Shown: positions 8,911 through 17,230 of the stretch, piece by piece | How positions within the stretch are numbered: the first letter of the stretch is position 1 | How the letters are laid out: each line of letters starts with the position of its first letter | Origin: Acidimicrobiia bacterium | GTDB lineage: Bacteria > Actinomycetota > Acidimicrobiia > Acidimicrobiales > Bin134 | DNA: 64,000 nucleotides | Direction of reading: 5' to 3' | Assembly: GCA_022826705.1 (NCBI GenBank) | Contig: JAJDUJ010000027.1 | Location: 103,880 to 167,879, forward strand | Notes under the pieces: model-generated | What the model saw: only the letters and a program-made list of their open reading frames with translations | Told to the model about the DNA's origin: nothing | The model's database searches: none | Made by a program: the position numbers and the translations under genes

Positions 8911-9441
8911 GTGGAAAGTAGGCCCCATGTGGCCCTCATCGGGATGATGGGGTCGGGGAAGTCGACGGTGGGCTTTTGGCTGGCCCGCTCAGAGGGGCTG
9001 CGGTTCGTAGACCTCGACGCGGCTATTGAAGAGCGCCAAGGTCGCTCGATCTCTGAGATTTTTGACGCTGACGGCGAGGGCCGCTTCCGCGATTTTGAGC
9101 AGGAAGAGTTGGCCCAATGCCTGGAATCCCCAGAGCAGTTGGTGATCTCTTGCGGCGGAGGGGTCGTTCTGCGGCCCGACAATCGGGCGATGCTGAAGGA
9201 TCGGTCATGGGTTTGCTGGCTGCGGGCCACCATCGACACGCTAGGACATCGAGTCCGCTCCGGCGACAGCCGTCCGCTGTTAGGCGGCGACCCAATCGCC
9301 GACCTCACGGCTATCAGCTCCGCCCGGTCGGAGCTCTATGCCGAGACGGCTCACGAGATAGTGGATGTGGACGGTCTGGAGGCCGAGCAGGTGGCAGAGC
9401 AGATCAGACGAGTCTGGCCCCGGCCGGTGTCGACCCCATGA
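8911..9441 (+). CDS. aroK: Shikimate kinase
   Basis: Phosphorylates shikimate with ATP. 176 residues. Walker A GMMGSGKST near residue 11, the shikimate-binding Asp in VDLDAAIE, the CGGG motif (ISCGGGVVL) and the lid RPLL are all visible. The GTG start is the only in-frame choice ahead of the P-loop and sits six bases after a TAGTAT box. The TGA overlaps the aroB ATG (ATGA). Chorismate synthase (aroC), often between the peptidase and aroK in actinobacteria, is not here. Confidence 0.95.
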   Translation: MESRPHVALIGMMGSGKSTVGFWLARSEGLRFVDLDAAIEERQGRSISEIFDADGEGRFRDFEQEELAQCLESPEQLVISCGGGVVLRPDNRAMLKDRSWVCWLRATIDTLGHRVRSGDSRPLLGGDPIADLTAISSARSELYAETAHEIVDVDGLEAEQVAEQIRRVWPRPVSTP

Positions 9442-10475
9442 CGGCCGAGACTGGCCCCACCGACGCGATCCGGGTCCCCGTCGATCTGGGGGAGCGGTCC
9501 TATGACGTCTGGGTCGGCCCCGGTGTCCGCCATCGCCTGCCCGAGGTGATTCCCCGCCAAGTGAGCCGGGTTGCCGTGGTCACCCAGGCGGCGGTGGCCG
9601 ATGCCGGGATCACCGTGGATCCCGGTGTCGAGCACCGGGTGTTCATCACCGACAACGGCGAGCACATCAAGACGCTGGGCGCGGTGGAGGATCTGTGCCG
9701 GGAATTCGCCCGGTGGGGCCTCACCCGACGCGACGCGGTGGTGGCCGTGGGCGGAGGAGCGGTCACCGATCTGGGCGGGTTCGCCGCTGCGGTATACCAC
9801 CGGGGCATACGGGTGGTGTTCGTGTCCACCACCTTGCTGGGCCAGATCGACGCCTCTGTCGGGGGCAAGACCGGTGTGAACCTCCCCGAGGGAAAGAACT
9901 TGGTGGGCGCCTTTTGGCAGCCCTCCGCGGTGCTGTGTGACACCGAGGTGCTCGACACCCTGCCCCCCGAAGAGATGCGATCGGGATTGGGAGAGATGGC
10001 CAAGTACCACTTCATCGCCGACGCCAACCTGAATTCCCTGAGCCTGCCTGAGCGCATCGCCCGCTGTGTGGAGATCAAAGCTGAGGTGGTGGCCGCCGAC
10101 GAGCACGAGTCCGGCCGCAGGGCGGTGCTCAACTACGGACATACCCTGGCCCACGCCCTGGAAGCCCACGGACAGTACGACCTCCGCCACGGCGAAGCGG
10201 TGGCGGTCGGGCTCGTTTACGCCGCCGAGTTGGCCCATCGCATTGGGCGCATCGACGCCCAACGGGTGGCCGAGCACCGCCGAGTGGTCGGCGGCTACGA
10301 ACTGTCTACCAGCCTGCCCGAAGGCGCCGATGCCGATGTCCTCGTCACCCTGTTCCAGCGCGACAAGAAGGCGGTGGACGGGGTGACCTTCATGTTGGAC
10401 GGCCCCGATGGCATCCAGCCCGTCACTGGGCTGGAATCTTCCCTGCTGCGCGAAACACTGGAGGCCGTCCGATGA
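9438..10475 (+). CDS. aroB: 3-dehydroquinate synthase
   Basis: NAD- and divalent-metal-dependent cyclisation of DAHP to 3-dehydroquinate. 345 residues. The NAD-binding GGGAVTDLGGF, the substrate-binding STTLLGQIDASVGGK, the metal ligands in NYGHTLAHALE and the RHGEAVAVG histidine region are all present. The ATG overlaps the aroK stop. Its own stop overlaps a 12-codon bridge into aroQ. Confidence 0.97.
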   Translation: MTAETGPTDAIRVPVDLGERSYDVWVGPGVRHRLPEVIPRQVSRVAVVTQAAVADAGITVDPGVEHRVFITDNGEHIKTLGAVEDLCREFARWGLTRRDAVVAVGGGAVTDLGGFAAAVYHRGIRVVFVSTTLLGQIDASVGGKTGVNLPEGKNLVGAFWQPSAVLCDTEVLDTLPPEEMRSGLGEMAKYHFIADANLNSLSLPERIARCVEIKAEVVAADEHESGRRAVLNYGHTLAHALEAHGQYDLRHGEAVAVGLVYAAELAHRIGRIDAQRVAEHRRVVGGYELSTSLPEGADADVLVTLFQRDKKAVDGVTFMLDGPDGIQPVTGLESSLLRETLEAVR

Positions 10476-10510
10476 AACGCATCCCCGTTGGCCGGGAGGT
10501 TCCAAGATGA
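10472..10510 (+). other. Bridge mini-ORF aroB-aroQ (12 codons)
   Basis: ATG overlaps the aroB TGA (ATGA). The frame reads MKRIPVGREVPR and stops on a TGA that overlaps the aroQ ATG (ATGA). A GGGAGG in its second half could serve as the aroQ ribosome-binding site. Confidence 0.4.
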
Positions 10511-10944
10511 GCCAATTGATCCTTCTCCTTTCGGGTCCGAACTTGAACTTGCTGGGCGATCGCGAGCCCGAGGTGTACGGCACCGACACCTTGGACGACC
10601 ATGCGGCCACTGCGTCCGCTGCGGCCGATCGCCACGGGATCTCCATTGAGCACCACCAGTCCAACGACGAGGCTGCCCTGATCGACCACATCCACCAGGC
10701 CAGGGGCAGGTGCGCGGCCGTCATCATCAACCCCGGCGCATTCACCCATTACTCCTGGGCCATCCACGACGCACTGGCCGCCTTCGAAGGCCCGGTGGTC
10801 GAGCTTCACCTGTCCAATCCCAACGCCCGGGAGCCGTGGCGCCACACCTCGGTTGTCAGCCCGGTGGCCACCGGCACCATTGTGGGCTTCGGCGGCCACG
10901 GCTACGAGCTGGCCGTTGAGGCAGTGGCCCGCCTGCTGGCATGA
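10507..10944 (+). CDS. aroQ: 3-dehydroquinate dehydratase, type II
   Basis: Converts 3-dehydroquinate to 3-dehydroshikimate. 145 residues, normal for the dodecameric type II enzyme. The catalytic N-terminus SGPNLNLLG (loop Arg/Tyr in EVYG), HHQSNDEAALI, NPGAFTHYS and the ELHLSNP motif are complete. The ATG was chosen for the conserved N-terminus and the ATGA overlap. The stop overlaps the next ATG. Confidence 0.97.
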   Translation: MSQLILLLSGPNLNLLGDREPEVYGTDTLDDHAATASAAADRHGISIEHHQSNDEAALIDHIHQARGRCAAVIINPGAFTHYSWAIHDALAAFEGPVVELHLSNPNAREPWRHTSVVSPVATGTIVGFGGHGYELAVEAVARLLA

Positions 10945-12044
10945 CCGACTCTCCAGCCCTCGTCCCCATGGATGTCGCCGGGCGGTCGGAGAGGGTTCGA
11001 GCCGCGGTGGCCGAGGCGGAGTGCGACGCGCTGCTAGTTGCCAACCTGGTCAATGTCCGCTACCTCACCGGGTTCACCGGCTCGGCCGGTCTGGTCTGGC
11101 TCGGCGCCGACGAGCTGGTGCTGGTGACCGACCGCCGCTACGCCGAGCAGGCTGAGTCTGAAACCAATCGGGCTGGCGTGGAGATCCGAATCGAGATCAC
11201 CAACGACGCCCCCAAGGAAATACTGGCCGCGGCCGCCACCGGCGCGGGTCGAGTCGGCTTGGAGGCGGCCTCGGTGAGCTGGGCCACCCAGCGCCAGTAC
11301 GCCGAGTGGTTCAGCGCTGAGCTGGTGCCCACCACCGGTGTGGTGGAGCAATCCCGACAGATCAAGGACGACGGCGAACTCGATCGGATGGCGAAGGCGG
11401 CCGCCATCGCCGATGCCGCGTTGGCCGAAGTTCGCCCCATGATGGCCGACGGCCCCTCCGAGAAGGAAGTGGCATTGGCGTTGGACACTGCCTTTCGACG
11501 CCGGGGGGCAGAAACGAGCGCCTTCACCACCATCGTGGCCGCGGGCCCGAATGCCGCTCTGCCCCACATCAGGCCCACCGAGCGCCCCATCGGGTCGGGC
11601 GAGCTGGTGATTGTGGACATGGGCGCGGTGGTCGACGGCTACCGCTCCGACATGACACGCACCATGGCGGTGGGTGAGGCCGATCACGAGGCCAAAAGGG
11701 TGTTCGAGACCGTGAGGGACGCCCAGCAACTCGGGGTGGAGCAGGTGGCCCCCGGCACTCCCGTCTCCGATGTGGACAAGGCCTGTCGGGATCGCATCGA
11801 AGCCGACGGTTGGGGCGATGCCTTCGTCCACGGCACCGGCCACGGTGTGGGGCTCGACATTCACGAACAGCCCTGGGTGCGGGCCACCGCCACGGAGGTA
11901 CTGGAGGTGGGCCAGGTGATCACCGTGGAGCCCGGGATCTATCTTCCCGGATTCTGCGGGGCCCGGGTAGAGGACACCGTGGTTGTGACCGAAGACGGCG
12001 CCCGACGGCTGACCCGCTCGCCCAAGACGCTCGCTGTGGCCTGA
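10941..12044 (+). CDS. pepQ: Xaa-Pro aminopeptidase-like M24 peptidase
   Basis: M24B metallopeptidase of 367 residues that should release N-terminal residues from X-Pro peptides. A creatinase-like N-terminal domain (VRYLTGFTGSAGLV) precedes the pita-bread fold with metal ligands DMGAVVDGYRSDMTRT, GTGHGVGLDIHE, TVEPGIY and RVEDTVVVTEDG, all intact. It is the usual gene upstream of efp in many bacteria. ATG within an ATGA overlap with aroQ. Confidence 0.92.
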   Translation: MTDSPALVPMDVAGRSERVRAAVAEAECDALLVANLVNVRYLTGFTGSAGLVWLGADELVLVTDRRYAEQAESETNRAGVEIRIEITNDAPKEILAAAATGAGRVGLEAASVSWATQRQYAEWFSAELVPTTGVVEQSRQIKDDGELDRMAKAAAIADAALAEVRPMMADGPSEKEVALALDTAFRRRGAETSAFTTIVAAGPNAALPHIRPTERPIGSGELVIVDMGAVVDGYRSDMTRTMAVGEADHEAKRVFETVRDAQQLGVEQVAPGTPVSDVDKACRDRIEADGWGDAFVHGTGHGVGLDIHEQPWVRATATEVLEVGQVITVEPGIYLPGFCGARVEDTVVVTEDGARRLTRSPKTLAVA

Positions 12045-12071
12045 TCGTTCTGGGTGGGTCAAACTTTGGCC

Positions 12072-12635
12072 ATGCCCACGATCACCACCAACGATCTCAA
12101 GAACGGCATGACGCTGAACCTCGACGACGGCCTGTTCAACGTGGTCGAGTTCCAGCACGTCAAGCCGGGCAAAGGCGGGGCGTTCGTGCGCACCACCCTG
12201 AAGAACGCCCGCACCGGCGCCGTGCTCGACCGCACGTTCCGGGCAGGGGAGAAGGTGGAGCGGGCCAACATCGACCGCCGGGAGATGCAATACCTGTACT
12301 CCGACGGCGAGAGCTTCGTGTTCATGGACAGCGAGACCTACGAGCAGCTCCACGTGGGCGCCGACGTGCTGGGCGACGCGGTCAACTATCTGGTGGAGAA
12401 CAACTCGGTGATCCTTGGCATGTTCGGCACCGAGATCGTGGGCACCGACCTGCCCGCCGCAGTGGAGCTGGACATCGCCCAAACCGAGCCCGGCGTCCAG
12501 GGCGACCGGGTGTCGGGGGCCACCAAACCGGCCACCTGCCAGACCGGTCTGGTGGTGCAGGTGCCTCTGTTCTTGAACCCGGGCGAGCGGATCAAGGTGG
12601 ACACCCGCAGCGGCGAATACATCAGCCGGGCTTGA
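12072..12635 (+). CDS. efp: Elongation factor P
   Basis: Rescues ribosomes stalled at polyproline. 187 residues with three beta-barrel domains. Starting at this ATG puts the tip lysine of KPGKGGAF at residue 34, the canonical EF-P position, which decides against the in-frame GTG 18 bases upstream. A CAAACT hexamer six bases before the ATG resembles the TAnnnT leaderless box, so a separate start of transcription is possible. No modification enzyme is encoded in the window. Confidence 0.96.
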   Translation: MPTITTNDLKNGMTLNLDDGLFNVVEFQHVKPGKGGAFVRTTLKNARTGAVLDRTFRAGEKVERANIDRREMQYLYSDGESFVFMDSETYEQLHVGADVLGDAVNYLVENNSVILGMFGTEIVGTDLPAAVELDIAQTEPGVQGDRVSGATKPATCQTGLVVQVPLFLNPGERIKVDTRSGEYISRA

Positions 12636-12667
12636 GCATCCCGGCGCCCTCGACAACTCCTCGGTGA
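12632..12667 (+). other. Near-bridge mini-ORF efp-nusB (11 codons)
   Basis: A TTG start overlaps the efp stop (TTGA). The frame reads LSIPAPSTTPR and stops three bases before the nusB ATG. Weaker case than the others because the start is TTG and the downstream end does not touch. Confidence 0.2.
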
Positions 12668-12670
12668 CAA

Positions 12671-13099
12671 ATGAGTTCGCCCGATCCGCTGGTTGCCGGG
12701 TCACAGCGCCGCCAAGTGAGGGAACGGGCGCTGGGCCTGCTCTATGAGGCCGAGACCAAGGGCGTGGACATGGCTGAGCTGCTGGCCGACCAAGAATTGC
12801 CTCTCGACCCCTACGCCCACACGCTGGTGAGCGGGGCGGCCGAGCACCAAAACGAAATCGACGTCCGCTTGGAGGAGTTCTCCGAGCGATGGCCGGTAGC
12901 CCGGATGCCGGCACTCGATCGGGCCATTCTGCGCTTGGCCAGCTTTGAGCTCGCCCACAGCACCGATATCTCTGTGGCAGTGATCATCAACGAAGCAGTG
13001 GAGTTGGCCCACGAGTACTCCACTCCGGCCTCCGCGGGGTTCATCAACGGCCTTCTGTCGCAGGTGGCTGCCGTCGTCCGCCCATCCGGGCAGGGCTAG
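12671..13099 (+). CDS. nusB: Transcription antitermination factor NusB
   Basis: All-helical RNA-binding protein of 142 residues that with NusE binds boxA in rRNA operons. Family features: RRQVRERALGLLYEAE at the N-terminus and the C-terminal INEAVELAHEYSTPASAGFINGLL, split here as two motifs in one helix pair. It closes the efp-nusB block. In many actinobacteria pyrR follows soon after, but here about 10 kb of accessory DNA intervenes. Confidence 0.95.
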   Translation: MSSPDPLVAGSQRRQVRERALGLLYEAETKGVDMAELLADQELPLDPYAHTLVSGAAEHQNEIDVRLEEFSERWPVARMPALDRAILRLASFELAHSTDISVAVIINEAVELAHEYSTPASAGFINGLLSQVAAVVRPSGQG

Positions 13100-13156
13100 C
13101 TGCGAGAGTTGCAGAATCGGCACCTTTGAGAAGGAGGTCTGGGCAACAGGGGGACC

Positions 13157-14155
13157 TCAGGAACAGGGGATCAGGGGCTGTCGGGTTTTGAGGTGCTGGG
13201 CGGCGGGGGTGTGTTGGGCTTGGACGCGCCGGATGTAGAGGGCGGCAGTTTTGGGACTGTGCCATCGGCCTGCGAGCATGAGGCCGCTCATGTTGATGCC
13301 CGAGGCGGCGAGGTCTTGGGCCATGCCCACGCGCAGGGAGTGGGTAGATATGTTGGCGGTGTCGATGCCGGCGTCTCGGGCTGCTGCTTTGATGCGGCGG
13401 CGGGCGGTGCTGGGCGAGAAATCGAATATGCGGGCATCGGGGTCGGCGCCTGCTTTTCTCAGGCGGGCGAGGGCTTGCGATGCGTACTCGGAAATGGCAA
13501 CGGCGGCGCCTTCGCCGTTCTGGTCGGTTTTGGAGCGGCGGATCCATATGGTGTCCAGTCCGCCGTCAGGTGGGTGGTCGATGTCGTTCCAGGTGAGGGC
13601 GAGGAGTTCGCTACAGCGCAGCAAAGCGTTGTGGCCGACGGCGAGCATGGCGATGTCGGCGTCGGCGCGTTCTCGTGCCTGTTCGGGGGTCTCTAGCCGG
13701 CCGCCGGGCTGGTTGCGCCTCGGAGCAGAGACGGCGGCTGCGATCCGTTGTATGTGCTCTCGGCGCAGCGGGCTTGCCTGGCGGGCGGTGATGCCCCGTT
13801 CAGCGGCATCTCGGGCCAGCCCGGCCAAAAGCAGCCGAACCCGGTGGTCGCGGGCAGGGTTGGCGCCGACGCGGCTGCGGAGCTTGTAGGCCACCGCGGC
13901 TAGATAGGTGCGCAGGGTGGCCGGTTTCTTCCCCTCCATGTAGAGGTCGGCCAGCCAGCGCTGGATGTTCTTGACGGTGGCCTTCGCGACTTTTTGGCCA
14001 TTTGCGGCCGCCCAGCGGGCCCAGCTGTTCCAACCGGTTCTATAGGTCTTGTGGGTGTTGGCGGAAAGCGCTGCGGTCTCGGCCTGGGCTATCAGTTCGT
14101 CCAAGCAGCAAAAGGCCAGGCCGGCATCGCTGTTCGCTGTGCCATGCGAACACAT
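13157..14155 (-). CDS. Tyrosine recombinase / integrase
   Basis: Site-specific recombinase of 332 residues. N-terminal SAM-like core-binding domain around residues 15-115 (SANTHKTYRTGWNSWARW). The catalytic residues all appear: Arg180 (LLRCSELLALTW), Lys209 (RRSKTD), His272-x-x-Arg275 (THSLR), His299 (GRWHS) and Tyr307 (AALYIRR). It is convergent with nusB and sits at one edge of the island, the usual place for an element integrase. No tRNA or obvious attachment repeat was found beside it. Start at ATG is the longest frame; a later start is possible. Confidence 0.9.
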   Translation of the reverse strand: MCSHGTANSDAGLAFCCLDELIAQAETAALSANTHKTYRTGWNSWARWAAANGQKVAKATVKNIQRWLADLYMEGKKPATLRTYLAAVAYKLRSRVGANPARDHRVRLLLAGLARDAAERGITARQASPLRREHIQRIAAAVSAPRRNQPGGRLETPEQARERADADIAMLAVGHNALLRCSELLALTWNDIDHPPDGGLDTIWIRRSKTDQNGEGAAVAISEYASQALARLRKAGADPDARIFDFSPSTARRRIKAAARDAGIDTANISTHSLRVGMAQDLAASGINMSGLMLAGRWHSPKTAALYIRRVQAQHTPAAQHLKTRQPLIPCS

Positions 14156-14260
14156 GTGGCTGGGGGGGGTGCTTCATCGCCGTTTTCCTAGCCGATGCCT
14201 GATGCGTTTTTCCAGCCGGAAACCGTCGAGATCCGCCGAGCAAAAGGTGGCCTCACATGA

Positions 14261-14626
14261 CGGATAATTGCCTTTACTGGCTAGTTCAATCTGGCGGCGC
14301 GTGTCAACCCGATCTTGGAGACTTCCCGGGGGCGAGGCCGGTGCCTGACGGTCGATCAAAGGGTTTACCTGGGGGAACAGAAGGCGGTTCTATCGACTGA
14401 ATTCGCCGGGGCAACAGGCTTCGCGCCCGTGCTCCAGCTTTGGCAGCCACGGCCATGTGGTAGTTCGAGCGGCCACTGCACCGTCAGCCGCCCCCTTGAG
14501 CCAGTGCCGAGCCTGTCTGCCGCGACCAATTGAATTCCCTGCTCTGGCGCGGTTCTAGCGGCCACTGCGCCGCGCTTTGGTGACGCGGATCGGGGTTCGA
14601 ACGCGGCGGATAAAGGCAATTGTCCG
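14261..14626. repeat. 16-bp inverted repeat pair enclosing a 334-bp spacer
   Basis: CGGATAATTGCCTTTA at 14261-14276 and TAAAGGCAATTGTCCG at 14611-14626 are reverse complements with one mismatch. The right copy is 25 bases upstream of the secreted-protein start. The arrangement suits either a shared operator or an invertible promoter segment; see findings. Confidence 0.75.
14463..14572. repeat. 21-bp direct repeat pair
   Basis: GTTCGAGCGGCCACTGCACCG (first 20 bases plus G) at 14463-14483 recurs with two mismatches at 14552-14572, spaced 89 bases. Both lie inside the segment bounded by the 16-bp inverted repeats. Role unknown; a regulator site is the simplest guess. Confidence 0.7.
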
Positions 14627-14651
14627 CCGAATACCAGATCGGGGCTTCCTA

Positions 14652-16577
14652 ATGAAACGACTCCGCCCGAAGAGGGCCGCCAAGATGGCCGCATTTGCCA
14701 AGCGCCCGAGCCGGAAACTGCTTTTGGCCTTTCTGTCGATGCTGCTGGTGGCGGGCGGCCTTGTGTTCGCGCTGCCCGACACAACGCCCGCCGCCGACGC
14801 CCATCCTCCGTGGACGGAGCCCTACACCTATAACGTCACAATCGGGAAGACCCGCGAGGTTCCGGTTTACGAGTGGGTGACCGAGAAGGTACGGGTGCAA
14901 CCGTTCTGGGAGAAGTACACCCAGCGCTTCCCCTGTGAGACGGTCATAATCGGCGGCGAGGTCGGTACCTATTGCCCGCCGCCAAAAACCTCGTGGCGAC
15001 AAGTTTACAACTACAAAACGGTGTCCAAAAAAGTGCAGACCGGCACCAAGACCGAGGTCTATTTCGTCACCGAGACCAGGACCGGAACCCGCACGGTCCA
15101 CGACCCCCACTATGAGCCACCCCCGACCCCGAAGCCCACGGCCAAGCCGACGCCGAAGCCCGACCCCACGCCCGACCCCACGCCCGACCCTGATCCCCCG
15201 CCGACCACCAGGGTTGATCCGCCCCCCAAACCGGGCGGCAACGGCGGCGGCAACGGCGGCGGCAATGGTGGCAACGGTTGCAAGCCGGGCGAGCATCCCA
15301 ACGGGAACACCTGCCACGCCGACCATGCGAAGTGCGCGGCCGGTAAGTACGAAGACGAGAGGGTAACGGTCTACGGCCACGTTCGCGATAGCCACGGGGA
15401 TGTATCGGTTCCCGGCTGCGACACCCGGCCGGTGCCGGTCATATGCCCCACAGGCCAATACGCACCACCTCTGCAAGAGAACCCGCAAGTCTATCAAAGC
15501 AATGACGGAAGTTTCAGACTTGTTGTTAATCCACTGATTGCAAGAGCCGAAGGTAGGATAGCTTTTGCAGCAAAATGGGATAAAAGAAGCGATAACTGCT
15601 ACGAACCAGTGCTAAAGAACCCCACTGGAGCAAATTTGAGAGCCATATATGAGAAAGCTCAGGAGTTTTGGGACAACACCGCGGAAGCGACCAGGGCGGC
15701 TTTTCGGACTGCTGCCGGTGAAGTTGTTGCTGCGTACAAGGCGGCTAACGACTTTGCCTATGGCGTATTGTGCGATTCACCATTAGACCTAGGAGCGCAT
15801 TTCACTGTTGGTGCTGGAGGCTCTGCTGCTGGACGAGAAGTAGCGAGAGCGGCGGCAACCCGAATAAGCACAAGAGCGGCGGCAGTCGCTGCGGGTATAA
15901 GTACTACAGGCATTGGTGCCTTAGTTCATATATCAGTTACATTGGCTTGCGCGGCTGAAAATGCAGTAAGGGAGGATGATTCCGATTCGGTTCCTGATCC
16001 TGTTTCTGGTTTGTCTGCGAGTGCGGGGGTGGGGGAGATTGCGGTTTCATGGTCGGCCTCGGCCACGACGCCCGAAGATGGTTTCGGCTATCGGTTGCAG
16101 TGGAAGCTCACGACTCAGGCGTGGGGTGACGCCGCTATGGGGTCCGAGGATTTGGACCACGGCTCGGATTTGGCGACCTCTTACACGATCACCGGGCTTG
16201 TGAACGGCTCGGCCTACGACGTGCGGGTGGCCGCGTTCAACGCCAACGGCGTCTCAACGTGGATCACCGGCCAAACCACCCCCACAGCCCCCAAGCCCGA
16301 GGCCAAGCCTTCTTTGGCGTTCGACTCTGTGTCGTGCGAGTCGTCGGGTTCGGGCTGGGTCATCTCGGTTACTTGGAGCAAGACCCCCGAGACCCTGAAG
16401 CCGGACATCTGGGCGAGCGAGGCGAAGAACCGCGGCCACCGCGGCCGCCAAACCGCGGTTGCGGGCACCTCGACGACGTTCGACGTGCCGAACGCCGGTT
16501 GGTACCAAGTCGGAATGCAGGCCAAGCTCGCCGGAAACAAAAAAGTGGGCGACAGCGAGCCGGTGCGCTGCCGATAG
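14652..16577 (+). CDS. Secreted chimeric protein with fibronectin type III domain
   Basis: A 641-residue exported protein of unknown function. A basic N-terminus and a hydrophobic signal segment (LLLAFLSMLLVAGGLVFALP) are followed by a Tyr/Thr/Val-rich region to about residue 150. A Pro-rich TPKPTAKPTPKP linker and a (GGN) repeat lead to two Cys-containing motifs. Residues about 277-453 form an Ala-rich helical segment with hydrophobic end. A fibronectin III domain follows at about 455-545 (DPVSGLSASAGVGEIAVSW to VSTW), then a C-terminal beta domain. The middle segment (about 15480-16010) is visibly AT-richer, with AGA/AAA/ATA codons rare elsewhere, suggesting a module swapped in by recombination. 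ATG chosen because it begins the signal peptide; the ribosome-binding site is weak. Confidence 0.75.
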   Translation: MKRLRPKRAAKMAAFAKRPSRKLLLAFLSMLLVAGGLVFALPDTTPAADAHPPWTEPYTYNVTIGKTREVPVYEWVTEKVRVQPFWEKYTQRFPCETVIIGGEVGTYCPPPKTSWRQVYNYKTVSKKVQTGTKTEVYFVTETRTGTRTVHDPHYEPPPTPKPTAKPTPKPDPTPDPTPDPDPPPTTRVDPPPKPGGNGGGNGGGNGGNGCKPGEHPNGNTCHADHAKCAAGKYEDERVTVYGHVRDSHGDVSVPGCDTRPVPVICPTGQYAPPLQENPQVYQSNDGSFRLVVNPLIARAEGRIAFAAKWDKRSDNCYEPVLKNPTGANLRAIYEKAQEFWDNTAEATRAAFRTAAGEVVAAYKAANDFAYGVLCDSPLDLGAHFTVGAGGSAAGREVARAAATRISTRAAAVAAGISTTGIGALVHISVTLACAAENAVREDDSDSVPDPVSGLSASAGVGEIAVSWSASATTPEDGFGYRLQWKLTTQAWGDAAMGSEDLDHGSDLATSYTITGLVNGSAYDVRVAAFNANGVSTWITGQTTPTAPKPEAKPSLAFDSVSCESSGSGWVISVTWSKTPETLKPDIWASEAKNRGHRGRQTAVAGTSTTFDVPNAGWYQVGMQAKLAGNKKVGDSEPVRCR

Positions 16578-16951
16578 AACCGCGCCTCCGCAAAACCCGA
16601 GACCGCCGGGGCCGCCCTGGGCGCTGTGGTGGCCCTGAGGCCCGCTGTGGGGCTGTGGCCGCCCTGGGGCCGCTGTGGTGATCGCCCGCCCCTCGGGGCC
16701 TTCAGCGGCGCTGTGGGCGCTTCCAGCTCCCGCCCGCGCCGCCCCCCGGACCTATAAACCGCCCCCAGCCCCAGCGCAGCGCCCCCGGCCCCCTCCGGTG
16801 TTAGCCCCGGTGTTACACCCCACCCCCGAAACCCGCCCCCGGAGCCGAGCGCCAGCGTCGATCCCCGGCGGCCGCTGGGGTGGCTCTCAGCTCCCCCGGC
16901 CAGCTCCCCTCGGTTGCGGTAGCGGCGCTGTGGGCGTTCTGGGCAGCGGCC
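16578..16951. other. GC-rich low-complexity intergenic region
   Basis: No gene recognised. It carries imperfect repeats of a CCGCCCTGGG-CGCTGTGGTG type (around 16612-16634 and 16659-16681) and long C-rich runs. The segment from about 16926 closely resembles the sequence upstream of the fourth module copy (19438 onward), so duplication extends beyond the core module there. Confidence 0.6.
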
Positions 16952-17005
16952 CGGCCCGATTCAAGGTGTATGGTGGGGGGCATGAAGTACGAAAACCCCC
17001 CACCA
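16952..17005 (+). promoter_or_regulatory. Island promoter/start module, copy 1
   Basis: 54-bp module: CGGCCCGATT, then AAGGTG, -10 box TATGGT (16969-16974), seven bases, and the ATG. TGGTGGGGGG (16971-16980) and CCCCCCACCA (16996-17005) form a perfect 10-bp inverted repeat with a 15-base spacer that contains the start codon. The right arm also encodes the N-terminal PPPH. Confidence 0.85.
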
Positions 17006-17230
17006 CACACCGATGACGATACTAGTTTGGGTGTTGCTGAAGAACCAGGGGCTATAGGGTCTAAGTCGTCTTTTCCAAGCCTGTTGGTGTTTGGCCTTGT
17101 GTCAGGCTGCTCTTGGGGCATTAGCAGGTTGTTCGATGCCTCTACGGGGTTGTGGGTTTTAGGTGGGCTGGCAGTTTGTAGCGCTTTGGTGACTGTAGCC
17201 ATCTGGTGTTTTGCCTCACGTCGTTCCTGA
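16982..17230 (+). CDS. Small two-helix membrane protein, island family member 1
   Basis: 82 residues. The N-terminus MKYENPPPHTDDDT is shared with the other module-driven genes. After a polar stretch come two hydrophobic segments (SLLVFGLVSGCSWGI and LWVLGGLAVCSALVTVAIW) and a basic SRRS end. It lacks the APWF motif of the other members, so it is the most divergent. Start set by the conserved module; the mRNA is probably leaderless. Function unknown. Confidence 0.7.
   Translation: MKYENPPPHTDDDTSLGVAEEPGAIGSKSSFPSLLVFGLVSGCSWGISRLFDASTGLWVLGGLAVCSALVTVAIWCFASRRS

Larger units (their letters stand above)
14156..14651. other. Intergenic region between integrase and secreted-protein gene
   Basis: About 500 bases with no convincing gene, between divergent genes. 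It holds a 16-base inverted repeat pair (14261-14276 and 14611-14626) and a 21-base direct repeat pair (14463-14483 and 14552-14572). It must carry the promoters of both flanking genes. Confidence 0.6.

Noticed and set aside
11034..12914. 626-codon minus-strand frame across pepQ, efp and nusB
   Set aside because: It spans three confirmed genes on the other strand; long antisense frames are expected at this GC content.
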